Source of the DNA: Propionibacteriaceae bacterium
GTDB lineage: Bacteria > Actinomycetota > Actinomycetes > Propionibacteriales > Propionibacteriaceae
Reading direction: 5' to 3'
Assembly: GCA_031260385.1 (NCBI GenBank)
Contig: JAIRKB010000168.1
Location: 1 to 5,371 of the forward strand
DNA length: 5,371 bases
Positions 1-4,343 of the stretch are shown here, in pieces. The notes beneath the pieces were generated by a model that searched no databases, had not been told where the DNA came from, and worked only from the letters and a program-made list of their open reading frames with translations. The position numbers and the translations under genes were made by a program. Positions within the stretch are counted from its first letter, which is position 1. Every line of letters begins with the position of its first letter.

Positions 1-612
1 GACGAACCAACCAAAGGTTTCGACCCCGTCAACCGCCGCCTGCTGATGTCGATCATCGCCGAGCGTAAGCAAGCCGGGGCGACGATCATGATGGTCACCC
101 ACCAGATGGAGGACGCCGAGAAACTCTGCGATCGGGTCATCTTGCTCAAGGATGGCGCCGCCCATGCCTACGGCACGGTGGAAGCGGTTCAGGATCAGTT
201 TGGGGGTACGACGGTCAGGCTCGAGGCCGATCGGGCGCTGCCCGGCTCCAAGTCGTACGAGATCCTGTCTGAAGACCACGGGCACGCCGAGATCGCTCTT
301 GCGAAAGGGGTGGCTGCTTCCGAGGTGTTGAATGAGCTTGTCGGCAAGGGGGTTAGCCTCTCAAGCTTCACCCCCGGCAAGCGCAGTCTGGAATCGATTT
401 TTGTGTCTGTATACGGTGACGCAGGCCGAGAGGATAACGAGCTTGCTCGTTATCCCGAGGCCAAGGAAACCGTTGACGCGCGTAGCGCGGAACACGGTGA
501 CGCAGGCCGAGAGGAGAACGAGCTTGCTCGTTATCCCGAGGCCAAGGAAACCGTTGACGCGCATAGCGCGGAACATGGAGAATCAGAACATGGGGGAGGG
601 GTTACGAAATGA
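1..612 (+). CDS. ABC transporter ATP-binding protein, C-terminal part (5' end outside window)
   Basis: ATPase subunit of an ABC exporter; it hydrolyses ATP on the cytoplasmic face and drives the permease encoded immediately downstream. The visible 203 codons begin inside Walker B (DEPT, residues 1-4). They continue through the D-loop (KGFDPVN, 5-11; the usual form is SGLDP) and the H-loop switch histidine (VTHQ, His34). Next comes the segment EKLCDRVILLKDG, followed by a C-terminal domain like the DUF4162 extension of NatA/YhaQ-type ATPases. Walker A and the LSGGQ signature lie upstream of the window. The family normally ends near the segment SLESIFVSVYG (about residue 138). Here about 65 extra residues follow: two 27-residue repeats (139-165, 166-192) and a Gly/Glu/His-rich tail. 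The stop codon overlaps the permease start (ATGA), implying one operon. Substrate unknown. The family call is firm; the origin of the tail is inferred. Confidence 0.93.
   Translation, partial: DEPTKGFDPVNRRLLMSIIAERKQAGATIMMVTHQMEDAEKLCDRVILLKDGAAHAYGTVEAVQDQFGGTTVRLEADRALPGSKSYEILSEDHGHAEIALAKGVAASEVLNELVGKGVSLSSFTPGKRSLESIFVSVYGDAGREDNELARYPEAKETVDARSAEHGDAGREENELARYPEAKETVDAHSAEHGESEHGGGVTK
432..455. repeat. Perfect inverted repeat, 11-bp arms, in repeat copy 1
   Basis: The arms are GGATAACGAGC (432-442) and GCTCGTTATCC (445-455), separated by TT. They are exact reverse complements. As RNA it would form a strong stem inside the coding sequence, about 150 nt before the permease start. Confidence 0.9.
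513..536. repeat. Inverted repeat with one mismatch in repeat copy 2
   Basis: This is the counterpart of the 432-455 palindrome. The left arm is GGAGAACGAGC and the right arm GCTCGTTATCC. A single change at 516 (G for T) breaks one pair, opposite A533. Copy 1 keeps the perfect palindrome and is therefore probably nearer to the original form. Confidence 0.85.
592..601 (+). promoter_or_regulatory. Ribosome binding site of the ABC permease gene
   Basis: GGGGGAGGGG contains GGAGG at 595-599, nine bases before the ATG at 609. It lies inside the last codons of the ATPase gene. Together with the ATGA overlap it supports the chosen permease start and coupled translation. Confidence 0.7.
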
Positions 613-1826
613 GGAGCACTAACATCCGTACCGTCATCTCCTTCGAGCTGATCCGGACCATCCGCACCAGACTGTTCTGGATCACCACCTTCCTCGGCCC
701 CCTGCTCTTGGCCGTCGTCATCGGGATCTCGATGGCGTCGTCAACCTCAGCCGCGGAGACGATGCAAGGAGCGGGCAATACCTCTTTCCCCTTCGAGTGG
801 GTCGACCACTCCGGTCTCGTCAACGAAGCCCTCGCCGAGCAAGCCGGTGGGGTAAAGATCACCGACCCGGCCCAAGGGATCGCCAACGTCCTCGCCGGGC
901 GCACCGAAGCCTTCTTCGAATACCCCGCTGACCCGACCAAAGACCCGATCCTCATTACCGCCCAAGACCTAGGAATCATTGGCTCCGAGCAATACCCGGC
1001 CGTCGCCTCTGCGATCCTCCGGCTCTCCGTCACCGCCGAAATCGGCGACCCGGATCTCGTCCAACTCGCCTCCGGCCTGATCGGCACCCAGCTGACGACC
1101 TACCGCGATGGCGTCGCCACGAATGGGATTTGGGGCATGATCCCGCCCCTGATCCTGGCGATCATCTTCTTCTTTGTCATCGTCATGCAGGGTAACCGGA
1201 TGTTAACGGCCGTGCTAGAGGAGAAGGAGAATCGAGTCTCCGAGATGATCCTGACGACGATCAAACCAACCGCCCTGCTCACCGGCAAGGTGGTCGCCAT
1301 CTCCCTGATCGGCCTGATCCAGATCCTGGGCATCACCGCCCTGATGGCCCTTGTCCCTCCCATCCTCGGACTAGCGGGCTCCAACCTGAACCTCGACCTC
1401 TCCCGCCTAGTCTTCGAACCGCTACCCCTACTCTTGGGTGGCGCGATGCTGATCGGCGGCGTCCTACTCTTCACCTGTTCTTGTGTCGCCATCGGCGCCG
1501 CCGTACCAACCGTCAAGGATGCCCAAGGACTGTTCACCGTCGTCCTGCTCACCCTGGTGGCGCCGATCTACGTCGTGATGTGGATGCTAACTAACCCCGA
1601 CGCCCTACTAGTCCACGTCTTCACCTTCTTCCCATGGACCGCCCCGCTGACCGCTATGGCCCGCAACGCCATGGGCACCCTCCCCTGGTGGCAAGCCGTC
1701 ATCGTCATCATCATCTTGTTCGCCACCGCCTACGCCACCTTCCGCCTAGCCGCCCGCCTCTTCCAACACGGCTCCGTAGAGTACGCCAAAAAGATCGATG
1801 TCCGTACGGTCCTAAAAACCCACTAA
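609..1826 (+). CDS. ABC-2 type transporter permease (NatB/YhaP-like)
   Basis: Membrane subunit of the exporter whose ATPase is encoded directly upstream; the genes overlap by four bases (ATGA). The 405-residue length is normal for the family. One hydrophobic segment near the N-terminus (about 23-42) is followed by a soluble, probably extracytoplasmic region (about 46-172). A cluster of hydrophobic segments then follows at about 175-195, 226-252, 271-298, 306-327, 333-350 and 361-380. After the second segment comes EEKENRVSEMILTTIKP (204-220), the cytoplasmic motif typical of NatB-type permeases (compare EEKxxRxxEVLLSSVxP). A short basic tail ends the protein. Family knowledge says such pairs export ions, peptides or drugs, but nothing here fixes the substrate. 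Codons are mostly G/C-ending, unlike the A-richer genes at the right end of the window. The next gene downstream is convergent, so the operon ends here. Confidence 0.93.
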   Translation: MRSTNIRTVISFELIRTIRTRLFWITTFLGPLLLAVVIGISMASSTSAAETMQGAGNTSFPFEWVDHSGLVNEALAEQAGGVKITDPAQGIANVLAGRTEAFFEYPADPTKDPILITAQDLGIIGSEQYPAVASAILRLSVTAEIGDPDLVQLASGLIGTQLTTYRDGVATNGIWGMIPPLILAIIFFFVIVMQGNRMLTAVLEEKENRVSEMILTTIKPTALLTGKVVAISLIGLIQILGITALMALVPPILGLAGSNLNLDLSRLVFEPLPLLLGGAMLIGGVLLFTCSCVAIGAAVPTVKDAQGLFTVVLLTLVAPIYVVMWMLTNPDALLVHVFTFFPWTAPLTAMARNAMGTLPWWQAVIVIIILFATAYATFRLAARLFQHGSVEYAKKIDVRTVLKTH

Positions 1827-1861
1827 CGACGTACGATCTGCAAAGCTCTGGTTATTAGAGG

Positions 1862-2275
1862 CTAGGGAGACTGTGACTGAAGTATCGCTAGGAAATCTGT
1901 TGGGCTGATGGCACGGTTGAAGCCGGGGAAGTGTCTGAGATTGCCGGTGACCAGCCAAGCATCAGCGGTGAGGGCGACCTCCGCGAAAGGACGATCCGAT
2001 TCGTCTGGTAGGTCCAGCGCGCTCGGGGCAGCGATCACCGATAGGCCGTCGCCGATCAACTGGGCGAGTAGATCCTCAATCGCCACAGGATCAAAACCGA
2101 AGCGGGGCCGTGACAACACAGCGCGGTATTCACTGAGAATCCGTCGGTCATAGCAGGCGATGGCCGCACCAGCCAGCACAGCATCGACGACTCTAGCCGG
2201 GTTTCCTTCTGGTGTCAGGGTTCGAGCAACGAGCACATTGGTATCTATGACGACCTTTACTGCCATCTCCTTCAC
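1862..2275 (-). CDS. PIN-domain toxin (ribonuclease) of a type II toxin-antitoxin system
   Basis: Predicted Mg2+-dependent RNase toxin of the COG1569-like PIN family, 137 residues. The N-terminal strand VVIDTN carries the first catalytic Asp (Asp11). Glu49 lies in ILSEYRAVLSRPRF. The segment DESDRPFAEVALTADA supplies the third acidic residue (Asp94, with Asp91 nearby). The final strand reads VTGNLRHFP, with Asn112 where many PIN proteins have Asp. That is common in this subgroup, so I do not read it as inactivating. The start chosen is GTG, overlapping the antitoxin stop (GTGA). An ATG three codons later (2266) is possible, but the AAGGAG before it touches it directly, so spacing favours neither start clearly. 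It is co-transcribed with the antitoxin upstream, which should bind and block it. The 3' end faces the ABC permease across 35 bp. Confidence 0.9.
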   Translation of the reverse strand: MKEMAVKVVIDTNVLVARTLTPEGNPARVVDAVLAGAAIACYDRRILSEYRAVLSRPRFGFDPVAIEDLLAQLIGDGLSVIAAPSALDLPDESDRPFAEVALTADAWLVTGNLRHFPGFNRAISPTDFLAILQSQSP

Positions 2276-2559
2276 GATGACCGCTCGCGTCGAGCCAGGG
2301 CGATCTCGGCGTCGATTTCGTCCATTGTCATAGCAGCGATACCCGCCGCCTCAGCTCTGGTGTTCATAGACTCAAGCGCCCGGGTAGCCTTTGCTTGCCG
2401 AACCGCCTTAGCGGTCGCTTCGAGGTTGTTCCCGTTCACTGGCACCATCAGCGCCTGAGGCTGCGATCCATTCATCACTACGATCGCACCTTCTTGGACA
2501 AGATCCTGCCAGACTTGAGCCGTTGATGTCCGCAGCTCCCGTACTGATATGAACCGCAT
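2272..2559 (-). CDS. Phd/YefM-like antitoxin of a type II toxin-antitoxin system
   Basis: A 95-residue antitoxin that should neutralise the adjacent PIN toxin and repress their shared promoter. The N-terminal half (FISVRELRTSTAQVWQDL, then EGAIVVMNGSQPQALMVPV) matches the Phd/YefM DNA-binding fold: a sheet-and-helix unit used for dimerisation and operator binding. The charged, Ala-rich C-terminal half ends in MTMDEIDAEIALARRER. A helix of this type in relatives (compare MSLEEINAEIAAAR) wraps around the PIN toxin. The gene order, antitoxin then toxin with GTGA overlap, is the standard arrangement. The ATG start is supported by an AAAGGAGGT ribosome binding site just upstream. A -10 box and a palindrome lie within 35 bp of the start, fitting autoregulation. 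Confidence 0.9.
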   Translation of the reverse strand: MRFISVRELRTSTAQVWQDLVQEGAIVVMNGSQPQALMVPVNGNNLEATAKAVRQAKATRALESMNTRAEAAGIAAMTMDEIDAEIALARRERSS

Positions 2560-2562
2560 GCG

Positions 2563-2571
2563 ACCTCCTTT
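2563..2571 (-). promoter_or_regulatory. Strong ribosome binding site of the antitoxin gene
   Basis: On the minus strand this reads AAAGGAGGT, a near-perfect anti-16S match. It ends three bases before the ATG, with the AGGAGG core about four bases away. It fixes the antitoxin start. The toxin has no comparable site, so antitoxin made in excess of toxin is expected. Confidence 0.75.
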
Positions 2572-2592
2572 GTGTACTCATAAGTATACACA
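2571..2592 (-). promoter_or_regulatory. Probable promoter and operator of the toxin-antitoxin operon
   Basis: An inverted repeat TGTGTA-N10-TACACA surrounds a -10-like hexamer TATACT (minus strand, 2588 to 2583). Transcription would start near 2576, giving a very short leader containing the ribosome binding site. I see no good -35 element at 16-18 bp spacing. A palindrome over the -10 box, directly before a Phd/YefM antitoxin gene, is where the complex normally binds to repress itself. Binding is inferred. Confidence 0.5.
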
Positions 2593-2965
2593 TTCACGCA
2601 CACAAAGCAGTCATTTCGGGCATTCCGTTACGCTCACATACGTCAGACGAAGCGACCGATTAGCAAGACTCCGGCTGAGCCAAAAGAGTAACACAGGTTT
2701 CGGCGCCCACTCTTGACAAACAGTTCATAGCTCGCCGCCCGAGCGACGGGTGAAATGCGTGCAAGTGGATCTGGAGTTGAGGACGGGCCCACGGCTATCA
2801 GGAGAAAGTAATCCTTACTCACGGTTCGAATGGCAGGGGAATTCGCCAGTACGCACACTGCGGTTGGACCATAGACATGGAGCGCTCGCGCTGGCGAGGA
2901 GTGAGGTTCGAGCCAAACCCGCCACGCGCCAGGCTGGACCGCTGTAAACGTGTAGCTATCACGTG
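2593..2965. other. Intergenic stretch without a convincing gene
   Basis: This is about 370 bp upstream of the toxin-antitoxin operon. Short ORFs exist on both strands: one on the minus strand at 2643-2858 starting with GTG, and one on the plus strand at 2750-2947. Neither has a ribosome binding site or recognisable motifs. Small hairpins are present: GCTCG/CGAGC at 2730-2744, AGTAA/TTACT at 2807-2819 and CTCGC/GCGAG at 2885-2898. I see no tRNA T-arm with a matching stem, although two TTCGA-type motifs occur. A minus-strand frame is stop-free from 3062 to 2643 but lacks any start codon upstream of 2858, so it may be a decayed gene. Confidence 0.4.
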
Positions 2966-3121
2966 TTACTGCTGATATGACCCACCTTGTTGCGCCATCT
3001 CGCTTAACCAGCTCTCTTGCTCGGTGATCGTTCCACCGGAGCGACGTATGGTTTTTGTCTCCTCACCTGGAAGTTCATGAGCCGGATCGAATTCAGGTTG
3101 ATATCGCCCCATGCCTAACAT
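2966..3121 (-). CDS. Possible small hypothetical protein (51 aa)
   Basis: Reads from ATG at 3121 (MLGMGRYQPEFDPAHELPG...) to TAA at 2966-2968. The peptide is charged and hydrophilic (EETKTIRRSGGTITEQESW, then a Gln/Gly/Ser-rich end). It has no membrane segment and no motif I recognise. A second in-frame ATG at 3112 (MGRYQ) is an alternative start. There is only a weak purine-rich GGACGG before the first ATG. It lies 117 bp downstream of the helix-turn-helix gene on the same strand and could share its transcript. The composition looks more protein-like than the other frames of this stretch, but a chance ORF of this size is possible. Confidence 0.35.
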   Translation of the reverse strand: MLGMGRYQPEFDPAHELPGEETKTIRRSGGTITEQESWLSEMAQQGGSYQQ

Positions 3122-3238
3122 GGTATCCGTCCAGGCTTGAACTCCGGCGTTAACGTCCCACCTAGTAACACGCAGAAACAGAAGACCGCAGCTCCCATCT
3201 TAAGTCGTAACCCCTTTGATGCCTTCGCTACTTAACCC

Positions 3239-3808
3239 TCACGCGGTTTGTGACTGGAGCGCCACCCCAACATCGCCGGGGACGCAATCGGGTTTGACGA
3301 GGTCGACAAGTTCTCCCACGTCGACAAGAAGCCTGGCTTTGAGCAACAGGTCAGCGGCAGCAAGAGTGTCGGTGGCAAGGTCATCAAGGGACGCTGCCCG
3401 GTCACCATATTGCCTCCGAAACCACTCCCGTGCTGCCGCCCAGGAGTATAGCGAGCGCACCCCAGCCCGAGTCACCGGCTTCGGGAAGTCGCCCGGCCCA
3501 CGTTTACCAACCGATAACAAGCGTACAGACTCCCGCGTACGCCCGGTTCGTTCCGCGATATCTGCAAGGGTGACAAGATTTTCAGCCTCAATCCCTATTG
3601 GCACAAACCCAGCCTTTTCGATGTCAACGACCGCAGAGACGATCGCCCGTGGCAAAGACTCAGAGCGCTTCATCACATGCAACACAGCGCTACCATCGGC
3701 AAAGATTTCTGGCGCGGTGTCATCAAGACCAACTTCAAATAGGCGATCAAGATCGTCGTCATCAGGCGCCCGGTCAAGCTGAATGGTGAACTCATACAGG
3801 GCAGTCAT
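3239..3808 (-). CDS. Helix-turn-helix DNA-binding protein
   Basis: A 189-residue soluble protein. Residues 1-70 form an alpha/beta domain without known motif (MTALYEFTIQLDR..., then VSAVVDIEKAGFVPIGI). Residues 79-98 (VTLADIAERTGRTRESVRLL) form a clear helix-turn-helix, followed by GKRGPGDFPKPV and SLYSWAAAREWFRRQYG, which resembles the wing-like tail of excisionase/MerR-type DNA-binding units. I recall similar stand-alone proteins in actinobacteria with the order beta-rich N-terminus, then RTRESVRLL-type HTH, then GKRGPG. Their function is not established to my knowledge. The C-terminal 55 residues are helical and acidic. The ATG start is supported by GGGAG seven to eight bases upstream. A -10-like TATAGT and a 16-bp palindrome lie 30-77 bp upstream, consistent with self-regulation. 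It may regulate neighbouring accessory genes, but no target can be read here. Confidence 0.8.
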   Translation of the reverse strand: MTALYEFTIQLDRAPDDDDLDRLFEVGLDDTAPEIFADGSAVLHVMKRSESLPRAIVSAVVDIEKAGFVPIGIEAENLVTLADIAERTGRTRESVRLLSVGKRGPGDFPKPVTRAGVRSLYSWAAAREWFRRQYGDRAASLDDLATDTLAAADLLLKARLLVDVGELVDLVKPDCVPGDVGVALQSQTA

Positions 3809-3836
3809 CTCTTATCTCCCGTGTCGCCCATGACTA

Positions 3837-3842
3837 ACTATA
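3837..3842 (-). promoter_or_regulatory. Possible -10 box of the helix-turn-helix gene
   Basis: TATAGT on the minus strand matches the TAnnnT actinobacterial pattern. It would start transcription near 3830, giving a leader of about 22 nt with the GGGAG ribosome binding site. No acceptable -35 hexamer is seen, so this is tentative. Confidence 0.3.
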
Positions 3843-3869
3843 GGCGACTCCTTTACTGTAGCGCGTTGT

Positions 3870-3885
3870 GTTGCAGTTCTGCAAC
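3870..3885. promoter_or_regulatory. 16-bp palindrome upstream of the helix-turn-helix gene, candidate operator
   Basis: GTTGCAG-TT-CTGCAAC is an exact 7-bp inverted repeat. An overlapping second pairing, GCGTTG (3863-3868) with CAACGC (3882-3887), extends the symmetry. It lies about 60-75 bp before the start codon of the helix-turn-helix gene, a usual position for regulator binding. Binding is inferred. Confidence 0.4.
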
Positions 3886-3908
3886 GCAATCAGATCGGAG
3901 CGCCTGCC

Positions 3909-3959
3909 CTACACGCTGCGTTCAAACTCGGCTTCTATATCGAGCATACGTACGGGCAT
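3909..3959 (-). CDS. Very short ORF with a good ribosome binding site (16 aa)
   Basis: ATG at 3959 is preceded by GAGGAG with six-base spacing, and reads MPVRMLDIEAEFERSV then TAG. A longer in-frame start at 3977 (MSEESS...) is possible. It is in the same frame as the transposase remnant further upstream. It could therefore be a leader peptide, the start of a lost gene, or the tail end of that remnant. It ends 100 bp before the helix-turn-helix gene. The spaced ribosome binding site is the only positive sign. Confidence 0.25.
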   Translation of the reverse strand: MPVRMLDIEAEFERSV

Positions 3960-4049
3960 AGAAGACTCCTCAGACATTATCTCTGAGTGGGTGTGATTCA
4001 GGATTGTGCTTTCGGGCCATTTTCTGGCTTGTCTGGATGGGGTTGTATT

Positions 4050-4295
4050 TCAGATGATGTTGATGCGGTTGGATTGGTGGAGGACGCGTAGAGCAATGAC
4101 GGGGTCTAGGCCTTTTATAGTCCAGTGCATTCTGGCGCGTTTGGCTCGTTGTATGACGATGGTGTTGCAGGCGGATTCGGCGGGTCCGGTGACGATGAAG
4201 GCAGTGTGGCAAGTCTGGTGGAAAAATTGTGTGTATTCCCTTGTCAAATAGGGTATGAATCGATGGTTTGGGATTGCCAAACCAAGGGAAACCAT
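4050..4295 (-). pseudogene. Transposase C-terminal remnant (ISKra4-like)
   Basis: The 81-residue frame contains TGPAESACNTIVIQRAKRAR then MHWTIKGLDPVIALRVLHQS. This fits the conserved C-terminal pattern TGxxExACxxLVxxRxxxxxxxWxxxGxxxVLxLRxLxxS of ISKra4-type DDE transposases, including the late catalytic-region Glu (Glu40). The N-terminal several hundred residues, with the first catalytic Asp residues, are absent. Homology is clear only from about 4250 leftwards; further right the DNA belongs to the leader of the divergent DUF222 gene. The frame ends RINII-TGA at a place where such proteins usually have Trp. The frame then stays open for 24 codons (NTTPSRQARKWPES...), so the stop may be a TGG-to-TGA change. 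The fragment is non-functional. The minus strand is A/C-rich, unlike the transporter genes. Confidence 0.6.
4264..4284. promoter_or_regulatory. 8-bp inverted repeat upstream of the DUF222 gene
   Basis: TGGTTTGG-GATTG-CCAAACCA has perfect 8-bp arms and a 5-nt loop, 60-80 bp before the DUF222 start. It sits where the transposase similarity fades out. It could be an operator, an RNA hairpin, or part of an element end. There is no T-run after it on the plus strand, so it is not a standard terminator. Confidence 0.45.
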
Positions 4296-4303
4296 GATAG
4301 ACT
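4274..4303 (+). promoter_or_regulatory. Possible promoter of the DUF222 gene
   Basis: TTGCCA (4274-4279, five of six bases of the -35 consensus) and TAGACT (4298-4303, TAnnnT) are separated by 18 bp. This would start transcription near 4310, about 35 nt before the ATG. The -35 overlaps the inverted repeat at 4264-4284, so a protein bound there would block it. Prediction by eye only. Confidence 0.3.
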
Positions 4304-4343
4304 TCGTACATACGTTCGAGTGATTGGTGAGGGGGTGAACTTC

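Larger units (their letters stand above)
415..576 (+). repeat. Two tandem 81-bp palindrome-bearing units inside the ABC ATPase gene
   Basis: Copy 1 is 415-495 and copy 2 is 496-576. They match at 78 of 81 positions; the differences are at 435/516, 482/563 and 495/576. Each unit encodes 27 residues (starting GDAG, ending SAEH), so the reading frame is kept. Each unit holds a large inverted repeat (432-455, 513-536) and a small hairpin with arms CGCGC and GCGCG (477-489, 558-570). In the small hairpin only the 3-nt loop differs between copies. The structure resembles a palindromic repeat element inserted at the 3' end of a coding region and duplicated. That interpretation is inferred; the repeat itself is directly seen. 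Confidence 0.95.

Noticed and set aside
602..1087. A 161-codon minus-strand ORF (and others at 747-965 and 1100-1552) opposite the permease
   Set aside because: Lies antisense to a clear ABC-2 permease; Arg/Ser-rich composition typical of shadow frames in G/C-rich DNA.
1844..1863. Hairpin AGCTCT/AGAGGCT with one bulge between the convergent permease and toxin genes, possible bidirectional terminator
   Set aside because: The stem is short and bulged and has no T-run on either side.
2713..2718. TTGACA on the plus strand as a -35 element
   Set aside because: No -10-like hexamer at 16-19 bp spacing and no gene downstream on that strand.
2643..2858. 71-codon minus-strand ORF starting with GTG
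   Set aside because: No ribosome binding site and no recognisable domain; the frame is open upstream without a start, so I treat it as unresolved rather than as a gene.
2815..2930. TTCGAAT and TTCGAGC motifs resembling tRNA T-loops
   Set aside because: The flanking five bases do not pair to form a T-stem, and no acceptor or anticodon arm could be built around them.
2750..2947. 65-codon plus-strand ORF
   Set aside because: Basic, low-information translation with no ribosome binding site, overlapping other open frames in both directions.
3200..3235. TTAAGT/ACTTAA inverted repeat after the helix-turn-helix gene, possible terminator
   Set aside because: Six A/T-rich base pairs with a 24-nt loop and no T-run; likely chance.
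3216..3782. 188-codon plus-strand ORF opposite the helix-turn-helix gene
   Set aside because: Ser/Arg-rich shadow frame; the opposite strand has a clear helix-turn-helix, a ribosome binding site and balanced composition.
4006..4251. 81-codon plus-strand ORF and a 113-codon minus-strand ORF (3970-4311) over the transposase remnant
   Set aside because: Both are out of frame with the transposase motifs; one is Met/Trp/Leu-rich and the other His/Arg/Pro-rich, as expected of shadow translations.
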